From NCBI RefSeq assembly GCF_937898475.1, contig NZ_CALEJS010000013.1, positions 248,001 to 312,000 of the forward strand: a DNA stretch of 64,000 nucleotides. The letters are read 5' to 3'. How positions within the stretch are numbered: position 1 is the first letter of the stretch; every line of letters starts with the position of its first letter. Shown here in pieces: positions 15,951 through 25,848 of the stretch. The notes under the pieces are model-generated. The model was given only the letters and a program-made list of their open reading frames with translations. It made no database searches and was not told the origin of the DNA. The position numbers and the translations under genes are program-made. This stretch comes from an uncultured Chitinophaga sp. (GTDB taxonomy: Bacteria; Bacteroidota; Bacteroidia; Chitinophagales; Chitinophagaceae).

Positions 15951-17672
15951 CTAAAGGGCCGCATTCACGCGGTACCATTTGTATCCATAACCCGGCAGCA
16001 GTATATCATAGCGCCTGTTCACAGGTTGCAGCTGCTGCCGTTTATCTTTATCCGTCAGCTCAAGCAGGTAATCATCACCCGCTGCTGCGTTTAAACGTAC
16101 CTGTTGGGCCATCTTACTGAAGTTGTGCAATGTCAGCACAGATTTGCCTTTAAAAGTGTAGCGCATCAGCAGCACCGCAGGGGCCACCTGCTGTATCTCC
16201 CAGCTGCCCAAACCAATTTCCGGGCACTGTCGCCGCAGGCGGATCAGTTCTTGTATCACCCTCAGCAGCGATCCCGGATTTTGCTGCTGTGCCGCCACAT
16301 TTACTTTCTCATAACCATAATCACCGCCGCTGATCACCGGCCGGAATGCCTTCGGCGCAGTGGTAAAGCCTGCCTGCAGAGCCGAAGACCATTGCATGGG
16401 TGTTCGCACTGCCAGCCGCTCCTGCAGCCGGAGATCATCTCCCATCCCGATCTCTTCACCGTATCTTATCACCGGAGTACCAGGCAGGGCAAATAACAGG
16501 CTGTAGGCCATTTCCATCAGCGGCCTGTTATTATTGAACATAGGCGCCAGCCGCCGCCGTATACCCCGGTCGTACAGCTGCATAGAAGTATCAGGACCAA
16601 AAGCCTGGTATACTTCATTACGTTGTTTCGTGGAAAGCCGTCCCAGGTCTATCTCATCATGGTTACGCAGAAAATAGGCCCATTGTGCAGTGGCAGGTTT
16701 CTTCTTTGTATCCTGCAACGCTTTTACCAGTAGCGCGGGCTTACCCGTGGCAAATGCATAGAACAGGTACTGGTTAACGTAAAAATTAAACATCATCTGC
16801 AACCCTTCGCCGTTTTCACCAAAGTATTTTACATTGTCTTCCGGTGGCACATTGGCTTCTCCCAATACAATTGCGCTGCCGTTATGCCACTGTACAAACC
16901 GCTGCATACCGGTGATCACCTCGTATTGCTGCGGCGGCTGATCAACACCCGGTGTGGCCACCTCTATCATAAAAGGAACCGCATCCAGCCGGAAACCCGC
17001 CACGCCCTGCTGCAGCCAGTAAGCCAGTATCCTTTCTGCCTCTGAACGAAGATAAGGGTTAGCAAAATTCAGGTCTGGCTGAAAGCGGTAGAAGCGGTGA
17101 TAATACCAGGCCTTCGCCACCGAATCGTAACTCCAAACCTCGCGCTGCACACCCGGAAAAGCCATTCCCTTATCGTAATTGGAAGGCCGTTGCTGCGTCC
17201 ATGCATACCACTGGTGATAAGGCGAAGCCGTATCCTGTCTCGCACGTTTAAACCAGGGATGCGCGTCTGATGTATGATTCAGCACCATATCCATGATCAC
17301 ACGCAGGCCACGCAGCTTTGCCTGGTACATAAACGCTGCAAAGTCCCCGGGCGTTCCGCATGTGGAGTCCACACCGTAGAAGTCTGCCACATCATACCCG
17401 TCATCCCTGCGTGGCGAGGGCTGAAAAGGCGCCAGCCACAAAGCGTCTACACCCAGTCCCTTCAGGTAATCCAGCTGCTGTATCAATCCCTGGAAATCTC
17501 CCTGGCCATCGCCGTCGCTGTCTTTGAATGTATGCACATCCAGGTTATAGATGATGCTGTTCTTATACCAGCGGTCTTCTGCAGCATCGCGGATCACATA
17601 TTGTGCACGCAGCGATCCAGACCATAGCAGCAGCAGGCCGTACAATAAAATAACGGGGAACCTTCTGTTCAT
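15951..17672 (-). CDS. exported GH13 alpha-amylase-family enzyme, trehalose-synthase-like
   Basis: From the Met at 17672 there is a signal peptide (MNRRFPVILLYGLLLLWSGS, then LRAQ), so the enzyme leaves the cytoplasm. The (beta/alpha)8 barrel shows WYKNSIIYNLDVHTFKDSDG, DMVLNHTSD, GFRLDAVP (nucleophile Asp near residue 230), LGEAN (acid/base Glu near 272) and RNHDEIDL (transition-state Asp near 339). The overall pattern is closest to GH13 subfamilies that make trehalose from maltose or cut short alpha-glucans. A signal peptide is unusual for trehalose synthase, so periplasmic maltodextrin hydrolysis is an alternative. Its stop lies 6 bp past the convergent PoxB-like gene. Confidence 0.85.
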   Translation of the reverse strand: MNRRFPVILLYGLLLLWSGSLRAQYVIRDAAEDRWYKNSIIYNLDVHTFKDSDGDGQGDFQGLIQQLDYLKGLGVDALWLAPFQPSPRRDDGYDVADFYGVDSTCGTPGDFAAFMYQAKLRGLRVIMDMVLNHTSDAHPWFKRARQDTASPYHQWYAWTQQRPSNYDKGMAFPGVQREVWSYDSVAKAWYYHRFYRFQPDLNFANPYLRSEAERILAYWLQQGVAGFRLDAVPFMIEVATPGVDQPPQQYEVITGMQRFVQWHNGSAIVLGEANVPPEDNVKYFGENGEGLQMMFNFYVNQYLFYAFATGKPALLVKALQDTKKKPATAQWAYFLRNHDEIDLGRLSTKQRNEVYQAFGPDTSMQLYDRGIRRRLAPMFNNNRPLMEMAYSLLFALPGTPVIRYGEEIGMGDDLRLQERLAVRTPMQWSSALQAGFTTAPKAFRPVISGGDYGYEKVNVAAQQQNPGSLLRVIQELIRLRRQCPEIGLGSWEIQQVAPAVLLMRYTFKGKSVLTLHNFSKMAQQVRLNAAAGDDYLLELTDKDKRQQLQPVNRRYDILLPGYGYKWYRVNAAL

Positions 17673-17946
17673 AGCGGAACATTTACCATCTACTTCGCAA
17701 TCCACGGGCCAGATGCCAATACAAACAATTGGTTGCAGTGGCGGAACCTGGTTTTATTTACCAGTGAGACCACTATAATAAAAGTAGCCCTCAGATCAGG
17801 AGATCCGAAGGCTGCTTAATGTTCCCCCCAGTAAAATTTCCGATATGTCCATTTCCGGGCAGGTATGTACGCTATGTGAAAATGGATGCTATTGTTTCAA
17901 AGCGCCGTAAGTCTCGTGCTCAACATCATGCCATGCAAAAAGTGAA

Positions 17947-18240
17947 TCAGCCGGCACTTGGTGTCCGATGTGAAGGTGCTTTCTTTACCCGGATTTTGGA
18001 TAAGTTCCTGTAGCTGGAGGTTTTATCTGCTTTCCAGGTCAGTTTGGTCAGAGGATAGTTATAGCCGTTGAAATATTCATAGCATACCCAGGTGCCTGTA
18101 GTAAGTATCTTTGTGTTCTTACTTAATGCGGGTGTTGCAGGCGCATCCGGTTTCTGGACAGTACAGGAAAACAGGGTCAGGGATAATGATGTAAACAGCA
18201 GGCTAACATTCGTTAATCGGTAGTTGCAGTGTTTTATCAT
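17947..18240 (-). CDS. small lipoprotein, possibly shortened by frameshift
   Basis: The 97-residue product has a lipoprotein signal ending in LFSC and then a lipocalin-like segment LTTGTWVCYEYFNGYNYPLTKLTW. After about residue 77 the sequence (RNLSKIRVKKAPSHRTPSAG) turns basic and no longer looks like a beta barrel, and the usual 40-60 more residues are missing. Another frame stays open past this point but gives no clear match, so a frameshift is only a possibility. Confidence 0.5.
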   Translation of the reverse strand: MIKHCNYRLTNVSLLFTSLSLTLFSCTVQKPDAPATPALSKNTKILTTGTWVCYEYFNGYNYPLTKLTWKADKTSSYRNLSKIRVKKAPSHRTPSAG

Positions 18241-18322
18241 ACAGGAACAGGGATATTGGCTGCTAAATTAGCGCAGCGCCCGCAGGTAAGGCTTCAAAAA
18301 TTTAGTAACGGTAGTGAATTGT

Positions 18323-21268
18323 TTACGAACGGCGGATGATGATCCGCGCCAGGGTTCCCTGCACCTCGCCAGACGGACCCGTTATTTCAAAGATGTCAAA
18401 TCCTGCATCAATATTATGGATCAGCTTCAGCTGCGTAACACGTTTACGGATGCTGTCCAGTCCTGTTGACTCATACGGGGAAGGACGGCTGGGTGCAGCG
18501 GTCAGCCCTGCACCATTATCTTTCACATCTATATAAAGCACCTCCTCCTCATCTTCATGAATATGAACAGACAGCAGGCTATCTGCAGACTGCCGGGGTA
18601 CCAGGCCATGGCGGATGGCGTTCTCTACCAGGGGTTGCACCAGCAAAGGCGGTATCAGTATACCGGCGGTATCTATTTGTTCTTCGATGTCTACCTCGTA
18701 ATGCAGCCAGTCATTAAAGCGCAGTTTTTCCAGCCGGAGATAGTTGCGGATCAGCTCCATTTCCTTTTCCAGTGTGATCAGCTCTTTTGAGGCGTTGTGC
18801 ATATTCTGACGGATCAGGTCTGCAAAGGTCACCAGGTATTGATTGGCGGCCTGCCTGTTATCGCCATTCACCAGGCCCTGTATATTATTCAGGCTATTGA
18901 AAATGAAGTGGGGATTCATCAGCGCATTCAGCGCCTTGTATTCCAGTTTCATGAACTTTATTTCGGACGCATGTACCTGTTCTTTCTTCCTGATGAAGTA
19001 ACGGGTAACCAGGTGAATGACCCACCATAGTAAAGCTGCGAAGCACAAAGCCGCCAGTAATATAAACCACCAGGATGTCCAGAATGGCGGGGTGATGGTC
19101 AGCAGCAGGGACGCCGGAATACTGTGTACATTGGAAGCGCTGCTGGCCCTTATCGTGATGGTATAGCTGCCCGGCCTGAAAGAAAGCAGGTTGATCTCTT
19201 CATTCCTGATGGGGCGCCATCCTTCTTCCCCACCGCCGGAAACGGTATACTCATAGCTGAGATCTGTCATACCGAATGCCAGCGCCGTGAAAGACACCTC
19301 GATGTTCCCTGATTCGCCGTAAGGAATGGTTACATGACCACTGCCCGTAGTATAGGATTGCTGCAGGGTACTGACACCGGTAAAAAGCAAACGGGATGGT
19401 GTAGCTTTTTGCAGCAGGGCTGTTAAAGGTACGGCTGTAATATTGCCGTCCTTAAAGAAATAACAGGTATGGCCATCGGAGAAGATACGCTCCGCATCTG
19501 CAGGCACAAAGGGATATGCAACGGTGGAAAGCTCATATACCGGGCTGCCGGCGCCTGGCGTTACCTGCAGTATACGGTACTGCTTATTGGTACAGATCAG
19601 CAGATGACGGTTGTCCAGCTGGAAAGCCCTGTCCCAGATACAATCCTGTAACGGCAGCGTATCAACGCTCATACGGCTGTCGAAATGATTGCAGATGATA
19701 AGCCGGTTACTGTTATTCCATCCCACCAGGTAATTACCCAGCATATAAAAACGGGACAGGCTCAGGTTTTTAAAGGATGCCTGCAGCACGGCGCTGTCAT
19801 TCACCATCCTGTACATTCCTTTACCCGTGCTGAACCAGATATCGTTACTGTCGGATTGTGCCATGTAGTATATACGCTGACCGTCTGAGACCCGGAATAC
19901 ATCTTCCAGTGCAGTGCTGCCAGCCGTCCCGATCTTTGAGCGGTCTATCCGCAGTATAAAATAACCGTTATGTAACCAGTAGATGTACCGTGGAGTATTG
20001 CAGATCACCTTTACGGCTGATATCCGGTATACCTGGTTGACGGGCGATGCTATAAGGTGATTCCGTTTGACCGTTGGCTTATCTGCCACCAGGTTTTGTA
20101 CAATAAAATGATCCTGGTCTGCAATAAAATGGAAATTGCCCTGATCATCCGCTATAGCTCCCGGCTGTGGCACCGGGTCTTTTCCCCGGCCCCTGTATTG
20201 CATAAGATCGAATATGCGTGTAGCTTTTCCCTGCTGAAAACGATAAAGCTTTTTATCATCGGTAGTAAAGAAAAGTTGCCCTTCTGCAGCAAATGCGTAC
20301 TGCGCCGTTCCTGTATAGCAGTTGTTATAGAACTTAGTTTCGCGGAAGCGCCTGTCAAAACAATACACGCCATTGTTGAGCGTACTGACCCAGTAATTGC
20401 CATTCACATCCTGCGACACATCCGTTATCCTGGAAGTTTTCAGCATGGGTGCGCTGTTATTGATGACCAGCCCTTTCTCTGTTCCCACAAAGGTATCGGT
20501 TTTGCTGATGTACAGGCTGTTTACATTATCAAATACTTCATCGCCCTTAAAATGATAGATAGGCTGATCATCCTTATAAACCGCTTTCTCAGATACAATG
20601 TAGCACATCTCCTGCCCTACCCTGCACCGGTGCCTGTTATTAGGCCTGACCCTGGTTGAGATGATATTGTAACCGGTATCTATCAGCAGGCTGCCATGCC
20701 CGGTGAGCAGCTCATAGGTGGAGGGAGAACGTTTGCTGACAGCCACTGTAAGGTCGTTGGGGCCCTTGCCCCATAATTTGTTCAGGTAATACACCCGGCA
20801 GGTATTGCCTTTAATGTTTACAAACATTTCCTTGTCGGAAAAATGCAGGGTGAAACTACTGTCGCTCTCCAGCGAAGTACCAAATGCATGCGATGTGTTG
20901 GAAGGCAGGTTAGGAAAAACGCTGTTGGCGGTGTGGATCTTTCCATCTTTAAAATAGCACAGGTTACCCTTGAAACAATTCAGCCATATACGGCCGTAGT
21001 GGTCTTCAAAAAGGCTGATAACATCGTTGTCCGTCAGACCGTCGGAAGTAGTGAATGTTTCAAACCTGATGCCGTTATACCGGGCAACGCCTTTATCCGT
21101 TGCAAACCACAGAAAGCCGGTGCGGTCACGGTACACCTGGTATACCATATTACCGGGAAGCCCGTCTTCTTTTGTATAATGAATAAGCGGGAATTCCTGC
21201 GCCGGGCAGGGTTGCGCGATGATAATGAGCAGCAGCAGTGTAATATATTGCACAATCTTTTTACACAT
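18323..21268 (-). CDS. LytS-like sensor kinase with beta-propeller periplasmic sensor
   Basis: From the Met at 21268 there is a signal peptide (MCKKIVQYITLLLLIIIAQP), then about 650 residues of two-component-regulator propeller repeats (YRDRTGFLWFATDKGVARYNG), a Y_Y_Y domain (YEYTVSGGGEEGWRPI), one membrane segment (WWFILLAALCFAALLWWVI), a His-kinase domain with LMNPHFIFNSLNNIQG and an ATP-binding domain with LVQPLVENAIRHGL. It overlaps the stop of the upstream LytTR regulator by 8 bp, so the two form a translationally coupled pair. The propeller probably senses a polysaccharide or periplasmic ligand. Confidence 0.9.
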   Translation of the reverse strand: MCKKIVQYITLLLLIIIAQPCPAQEFPLIHYTKEDGLPGNMVYQVYRDRTGFLWFATDKGVARYNGIRFETFTTSDGLTDNDVISLFEDHYGRIWLNCFKGNLCYFKDGKIHTANSVFPNLPSNTSHAFGTSLESDSSFTLHFSDKEMFVNIKGNTCRVYYLNKLWGKGPNDLTVAVSKRSPSTYELLTGHGSLLIDTGYNIISTRVRPNNRHRCRVGQEMCYIVSEKAVYKDDQPIYHFKGDEVFDNVNSLYISKTDTFVGTEKGLVINNSAPMLKTSRITDVSQDVNGNYWVSTLNNGVYCFDRRFRETKFYNNCYTGTAQYAFAAEGQLFFTTDDKKLYRFQQGKATRIFDLMQYRGRGKDPVPQPGAIADDQGNFHFIADQDHFIVQNLVADKPTVKRNHLIASPVNQVYRISAVKVICNTPRYIYWLHNGYFILRIDRSKIGTAGSTALEDVFRVSDGQRIYYMAQSDSNDIWFSTGKGMYRMVNDSAVLQASFKNLSLSRFYMLGNYLVGWNNSNRLIICNHFDSRMSVDTLPLQDCIWDRAFQLDNRHLLICTNKQYRILQVTPGAGSPVYELSTVAYPFVPADAERIFSDGHTCYFFKDGNITAVPLTALLQKATPSRLLFTGVSTLQQSYTTGSGHVTIPYGESGNIEVSFTALAFGMTDLSYEYTVSGGGEEGWRPIRNEEINLLSFRPGSYTITIRASSASNVHSIPASLLLTITPPFWTSWWFILLAALCFAALLWWVIHLVTRYFIRKKEQVHASEIKFMKLEYKALNALMNPHFIFNSLNNIQGLVNGDNRQAANQYLVTFADLIRQNMHNASKELITLEKEMELIRNYLRLEKLRFNDWLHYEVDIEEQIDTAGILIPPLLVQPLVENAIRHGLVPRQSADSLLSVHIHEDEEEVLYIDVKDNGAGLTAAPSRPSPYESTGLDSIRKRVTQLKLIHNIDAGFDIFEITGPSGEVQGTLARIIIRRS

Positions 21269-22064
21269 GCGTAGCCCGGTATTGCTGAAGGAAAGTAAGC
21301 AGGCCGCTGTGTCGCCTTCTGCCAACGGGCAGACTGAAGCGGGTACCGGAGGCTACCACCTGGCTGCCGTCTTTAATGATCTGTTTAATGTGCAGGCCGT
21401 TCACCAGGTAAGATTTGTGGATCCGGTAAAACTGGTCTGCCGGCAGCAGTTCTTCATACTCTGCTATGGAATTGCTCATCACGGTTTGTTTTACCTGGCC
21501 GTCTTTCAGGAATGTTACCTGCGAATAGCTGCCTTTGGCGGCAATATAAAGCAGGTCTTTAAAATCGACGATCTCCACAGAGCTGTTGTCGCGCAGGCAG
21601 AGCTGCCTGGGTTGCGTATGCTCTTTTAACTGCCTGGACAATGCCTCATAGGCAGGTAGTTGTACGTTGGCCTTGAACCGTATTCTTTCTTTGAGCTTAC
21701 GGATGGCGGCGGCCAGGTCAAAAGTATTGATCGGTTTCAGGATGTAGTCGATAGCATTCAGCCGGAACGCCTTTACGGCATATTCGTCATAGGCCGTCAC
21801 AAAAACGATCTCGAAATTCACGGGAGAGATACGTTCAACAAAACTGAAGGCGTTCTCTTTGGGCATTTCTATATCCAGCAGCAGGGCGTCCGGTGTGTGT
21901 TCGCGGATCAGCATTTCCGCCTGGGTGGTGTCCTGCGCAATGCCCATGATGTTGATATAGGGGTCTACATCACGGAGCAGGATGTTCCGCAGGTTATTAC
22001 AGGCTTCCATCTCATCGTCTACGATGATAATGTTTAGTGGCGGATCGGGTGTCTGCGTTGTCAT
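21261..22064 (-). CDS. LytTR-type response regulator
   Basis: An N-terminal receiver domain (IIIVDDE, phosphoacceptor Asp64 in LLLDIEMP, FVTAYDEYAVKAF, LKPI) is joined to a C-terminal LytTR DNA-binding domain (LYIAAKGSYSQVTF, FYRIHKSYLVNGLHI). It is the cognate partner of the overlapping propeller sensor kinase and the first gene of that pair. It lies downstream of a terminator at 22101-22132, so it should have its own promoter. Confidence 0.92.
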   Translation of the reverse strand: MTTQTPDPPLNIIIVDDEMEACNNLRNILLRDVDPYINIMGIAQDTTQAEMLIREHTPDALLLDIEMPKENAFSFVERISPVNFEIVFVTAYDEYAVKAFRLNAIDYILKPINTFDLAAAIRKLKERIRFKANVQLPAYEALSRQLKEHTQPRQLCLRDNSSVEIVDFKDLLYIAAKGSYSQVTFLKDGQVKQTVMSNSIAEYEELLPADQFYRIHKSYLVNGLHIKQIIKDGSQVVASGTRFSLPVGRRRHSGLLTFLQQYRATHV

Positions 22065-22100
22065 AGGTGAGATAAAAGTAGCTAAAATCCTCCATAGGCA

Positions 22101-22132
22101 AAAAGAAGGCGCCTCTTTCCGGGAGGCGCCTT
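22101..22132 (-). terminator. intrinsic terminator after orphan LytTR gene
   Basis: A perfect 10-bp stem (AAGGCGCCTC at 22106-22115 with GAGGCGCCTT at 22123-22132), 7-base loop, then CTTTTT on the minus strand. It separates the orphan LytTR gene from the sensor/regulator pair downstream. Confidence 0.85.
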
Positions 22133-22222
22133 ACTGACATTTGGGGCTAGTTCCTGAGAATAATCGCGGGGGCAAAACTTTTTTGGGGCACAAACAGAGT
22201 AATCAAACTACGGGTTAACAAA

Positions 22223-22705
22223 TCATTCTCCCAACCACTTACGGAATTCGGCCGCTTTTAAACGGCTTACAATAACATCCTCTCCTGTATCGGGGCTAAG
22301 CCATATTTTTAGTTTGCCATTGAACCAGGCATGAACCTGCCTGATGCTGGTATAGCTGACAATAAACTGCCGGTTGATCCTGAAAAAGATATTGCCATCC
22401 ACTTCCTGCTCAATATCGTCCAGGCTCTTTTCCAGGATGTGTTCTGTATCGCAGACGGTCCTGATGCAGGAGAAGCGTCCCTTTACGTAGAAATAGGCGA
22501 TATCTTCCACGGCGATGGGGAACAAGCGGGTTCCCTTGCGTACCAGGTAACGCTGCACCGGCGTACGGTCGCGGAAGCTCACGCGTAACAACCGGCTGAA
22601 CAGGCTGGGTACTTTCACTACCTCTACCGCTGGATTGATGCCTGCTACCAGTTCCCTGATCTGGTTGGCAGCTGCCGTCTCACTTTCGTCGAAAAGAATC
22701 TTCAT
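22223..22705 (-). CDS. orphan LytTR DNA-binding protein without receiver domain
   Basis: From the Met at 22705 the protein is about 160 residues. The last 115 are a LytTR domain: QRYLVRKGTRLFPIAVEDIAYFYV, FFRINRQFIVSYTSIRQVHAWF. The first 45 residues (ILFDESETAAANQIRELVAGIN) do not form a receiver domain and have no DD or Asp motif, so its activity is not set by phosphorylation. It sits between two complete LytS/LytTR pairs and may be a paralogue that lost its receiver. A strong terminator follows. Confidence 0.8.
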   Translation of the reverse strand: MKILFDESETAAANQIRELVAGINPAVEVVKVPSLFSRLLRVSFRDRTPVQRYLVRKGTRLFPIAVEDIAYFYVKGRFSCIRTVCDTEHILEKSLDDIEQEVDGNIFFRINRQFIVSYTSIRQVHAWFNGKLKIWLSPDTGEDVIVSRLKAAEFRKWLGE

Positions 22706-22828
22706 GACCGCTTGTTTGTGCTGTAAAATGTTGATGCAGCAAAAGTAAGGTAGCAAACAGCAGGTTCACCGGTTTTCCGACAAAGTGCAATAATGGTAGA
22801 CGAAATGCTTACGGGGGCGACGAAGATC

Positions 22829-23563
22829 TTAATAGATGAGTTTTTTCAGGCTTTCGAGGTAACTTCTTGCCACCACGATCTCGGTGCCGTCATTCATCAC
22901 AAGAAAAGTTTTGGAGATATCGCGGTACACTTCCTTCACGTGATAGATGTTCACGATAAAGGAGCGGTGCACACGCAGAAAACGCTGGGGATCCAGCCGT
23001 TTCTCCAGTATGCTGATGCCCTGGGAGCCCAGGTAGGATTGTCCGGCAACATGGATACGCGTATAATCCTTCTCCGCCTTCAGGTAAAGAATATCCTGTA
23101 CATCCAGGCTTTTAAGACGGCCCGGGGTTTCTACAAAGATCCTGGGGGGATAATTACCCTGTTGCAGGGGGATGTTAGCCGCGAGGGTATATAAGGCATG
23201 CTGGTCTGTCCGCTGCCTGATGCGCGATACAGACAGATCGAAACGCTGACGGGTATACGGTTTCAGCAGGTAATCCACTGCATTCATTTCAAAAGCCTTG
23301 ATCGCGAAACGGTCAAATGCCGTGGTAAAAATGATCATGGGTATATGTGCGATCTCCTGCAGTACCTCCAAGCCATTAAGACCGGGCATCTGCACATCCA
23401 GGAAAACCAGGTCTGGTTTCATCTCGTTAATGGCCTTTACCGCTTCAATACCATTCTCGCATTCGCCCAGCACATCCATTTCCGGGTGGGCCTGCAGATA
23501 CTGGCGGATCAGGCTGCGCGAAGCTTCTTCATCATCAATTATTAAGACCGTTGTTACCGACAT
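22829..23563 (-). CDS. LytTR-type response regulator
   Basis: A receiver domain (VLIIDDEEAS, phosphoacceptor Asp56 in LVFLDVQMPGLNGLE, FTTAF, LLKPY) is followed by a LytTR DNA-binding domain (ILYLKAEKDYTRIHV, FLRVHRSFIVNIYHV). It overlaps the 3' end of the sensor kinase gene by 29 bp, showing tight coupling. Length (244 residues) and domain order are normal for the family. Confidence 0.93.
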   Translation of the reverse strand: MSVTTVLIIDDEEASRSLIRQYLQAHPEMDVLGECENGIEAVKAINEMKPDLVFLDVQMPGLNGLEVLQEIAHIPMIIFTTAFDRFAIKAFEMNAVDYLLKPYTRQRFDLSVSRIRQRTDQHALYTLAANIPLQQGNYPPRIFVETPGRLKSLDVQDILYLKAEKDYTRIHVAGQSYLGSQGISILEKRLDPQRFLRVHRSFIVNIYHVKEVYRDISKTFLVMNDGTEIVVARSYLESLKKLIY

Positions 23564-24626
23564 GATGTTGTATAGGAATGTAAAAATAAAATGTCATCCC
23601 CGTGGGATGATTCCTTTCAATATAAAGCGTTTCGTTGAATAACAATTCGAGCCGCTGCCGCGCATTCCGGAGCCCCACCCCTTTGGCAGACAGCATCTCC
23701 TGTACATCACCAGCATAGCCTTTGCCTGTATCGCTCACGGTTACCTTCAGTTTACTGTCTGCACGCTCAAAGCCAACCGTGATCCTGCCGCCGTTCAGGC
23801 TGGGTGCAATACCATGGCGGATGGCATTTTCCACCAGCGGCTGCAGCAGCATGGAAGGCACAATGATATTTCCCGTCTCTTTCAGGCAGCCGATCTCGAA
23901 CTGCAGGCGTTTACCAAAACGCCTGTTCTCCAGCTCCAGGATGGTATTGATAAAAGCGGCTTCCTCGTTAAGCGGCACCCATTCGTGCTGGGTAACATAC
24001 AACGCATAGCGGAAAGTATCTGCCAGCTTGGCGATCAGCTCCCGCGTGGTTTCCTGCTCCGGCGGCACACTGGCGCTGATGGAGTTCAACGTATTGAAAA
24101 GGAAATGCGGCTGTATCTGCGCCTTCAGCGCATTGATCTCACTGTTATAGGCCAGCGAAGAGAGCTCCTTTTCCTTTTTCAGCTGCAGCTCACGTTCCCT
24201 GAAAAAGTGATAAAGGTGAAGAAAGCTGAAGATCTGTACATAGAAAAGCAGGTTAGGGCCAATATTCAACAGCACACTGTGGGCAGTGATGGGCGCCTTG
24301 CCGCTGAGGGGATTGTAAATCACATACAGCCCTATCCAGCTGAAATAATAGATCAGGGAGGTAGGCAGATGGAACCAGAAACGTTTCTTGAGCGGCCAGT
24401 GGGCCAGCTTCCTGAAATGTAGCCACCAGGGCGGTATACACGAAACGAACATGAACACACAGTCTACCGCCGTTTCCCTTGCATAATGCCAGGATACCCG
24501 TCCGCGGATCAGGTCTGGGAAGCCGTATAACAGGCTCATCACAACAAAAAGGGACAGGAAGGCTACGATCTCCTGCCAGGTTACACCCGGCACCAGGCCT
24601 TTTTTATTTCCCGGAGGATTGCTCAT
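23535..24626 (-). CDS. LytS/YehU-like sensor histidine kinase
   Basis: Four membrane segments occupy the first 150 residues (such as EIVAFLSLFVVMSLLYGF and SLIYYFSWIGLYVIY), without a periplasmic domain. A His_kinase domain follows, with LKAQIQPHFLFNTLNSISA (phosphoacceptor His), then a HATPase domain with LLQPLVENAIRHGI and VSDTGKGY. Kinases of this build sense signals within or near the membrane. It is the partner of the overlapping LytTR regulator downstream. Confidence 0.92.
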   Translation of the reverse strand: MSNPPGNKKGLVPGVTWQEIVAFLSLFVVMSLLYGFPDLIRGRVSWHYARETAVDCVFMFVSCIPPWWLHFRKLAHWPLKKRFWFHLPTSLIYYFSWIGLYVIYNPLSGKAPITAHSVLLNIGPNLLFYVQIFSFLHLYHFFRERELQLKKEKELSSLAYNSEINALKAQIQPHFLFNTLNSISASVPPEQETTRELIAKLADTFRYALYVTQHEWVPLNEEAAFINTILELENRRFGKRLQFEIGCLKETGNIIVPSMLLQPLVENAIRHGIAPSLNGGRITVGFERADSKLKVTVSDTGKGYAGDVQEMLSAKGVGLRNARQRLELLFNETLYIERNHPTGMTFYFYIPIQHHVGNNGLNN

Positions 24627-24848
24627 GATAATTCAGAATAACTCGCCCAATATACGGCAAAATCGTAGTGGTAAAATTAGGGCGCTTGTAAAGTTGAACG
24701 CCGCAATGGTGTGTGAAATGACGGAAAAGACGGTTGAAATGACGATTAAAGCGTATGAACCGTAACAATTATCCCGGTGCCGTTCAATTTGATTTCATAA
24801 ATTAACCGAAAGCACTATTTTTATCCGTCAATTAAATTTCACGCTTTT

Positions 24849-25664
24849 ATGAGATATTTCTGCTACCTGCTGCTCCTTTGTTTTGCCCTGCCGCTGATGG
24901 CCCAGGATACTACAACCTACCTTGAACAAAAAGATATACTGTACCGTACCGGGCAATTGGACGACTATATGAAAGAGCGCTGCCGGCTGGACATTTACTA
25001 TCCTGCCAGGCATGCCAATGTGCCGGTGATCGTATGGTTCCATGGCGGAGGGATAACGGGTGGCAATAAAGAAATACCCCGTGCGCTGAAGCAGCAGCAT
25101 GTGATCGTGATCGCGGTTAACTATCGTTTAAGTCCTAAAGTATCCTGTCCGGCTTACATTGAAGATGCCGCCGCTGCTGTTGCCTGGGCCTTTAATCATG
25201 CAAAGGAATACGGTGGCGATCCTGCGAAGATCGTGGTATCCGGGCATTCTGCCGGCGCTTATTTGTCGGAGTTAGTAGGCCTTGATAAAGAATGGCTGGC
25301 TAAGTATAATATCGACGCCAACCGCATTGCGGCACTGTTCCCCTTCAGCGGACAAGCCATCACACATTTTACTGTTCGGAAGGAAAAAGGCATCCCGGAT
25401 ACAAAGGTCACGGTAGATAAATATGCGCCCATAACGCATATCCGTGCTGATGCGCCGCCGATGTACATCTACACTGCCGACCGCGAGCAGGAGCTGCTGG
25501 GCCGCTATGAAGAAAATGCCTACCTGGCACGCATGATGAAACTGGTGGGACATAAAAAGACGTACCTCTACGAGTTTGACGGCTTTTCACATGGCGATAT
25601 GCCGGGGCCCGGGTTCCAGTTAATGCTCAAGCAGCTGAATGCTGATTTCTGGAAGTTGAAATAG
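24849..25664 (+). CDS. exported alpha/beta-hydrolase (esterase/lipase type)
   Basis: A signal peptide (MRYFCYLLLLCFALPLMAQ) precedes an alpha/beta-hydrolase with the HGGG oxyanion motif near residue 65, the nucleophile Ser134 in SGHSAGAY, Asp in YTADREQELL and the catalytic His in FSHGDMPG. The HGGG motif places it with hormone-sensitive-lipase-like carboxylesterases such as those that cleave feruloyl or acetyl esters. It is probably periplasmic. A terminator follows, so it appears monocistronic. Confidence 0.88.
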   Translation: MRYFCYLLLLCFALPLMAQDTTTYLEQKDILYRTGQLDDYMKERCRLDIYYPARHANVPVIVWFHGGGITGGNKEIPRALKQQHVIVIAVNYRLSPKVSCPAYIEDAAAAVAWAFNHAKEYGGDPAKIVVSGHSAGAYLSELVGLDKEWLAKYNIDANRIAALFPFSGQAITHFTVRKEKGIPDTKVTVDKYAPITHIRADAPPMYIYTADREQELLGRYEENAYLARMMKLVGHKKTYLYEFDGFSHGDMPGPGFQLMLKQLNADFWKLK

Positions 25665-25688
25665 GTAATAGGGAGATTGATTATAAGA

Positions 25689-25732
25689 GGCGAATGCAAT
25701 GGGTGTTTTACGTCCGTTGCATTCGCCTTTTT
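25689..25732 (+). terminator. intrinsic terminator
   Basis: GGCGAATGCAA (25689-25699) pairs with TTGCATTCGCC (25717-25727), followed by TTTTT. It ends the esterase transcript. Confidence 0.85.
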
Positions 25733-25848
25733 ATGTACGTATTAAAGTCATTGTAAATGGTCCGGGCGTTCAGGTGCCATGTTCAATTTAACCTAAGTTA
25801 AAAACATCCTTGCTGTTTTGATCGAAGTTTGCGTCAAACATTACAAAT

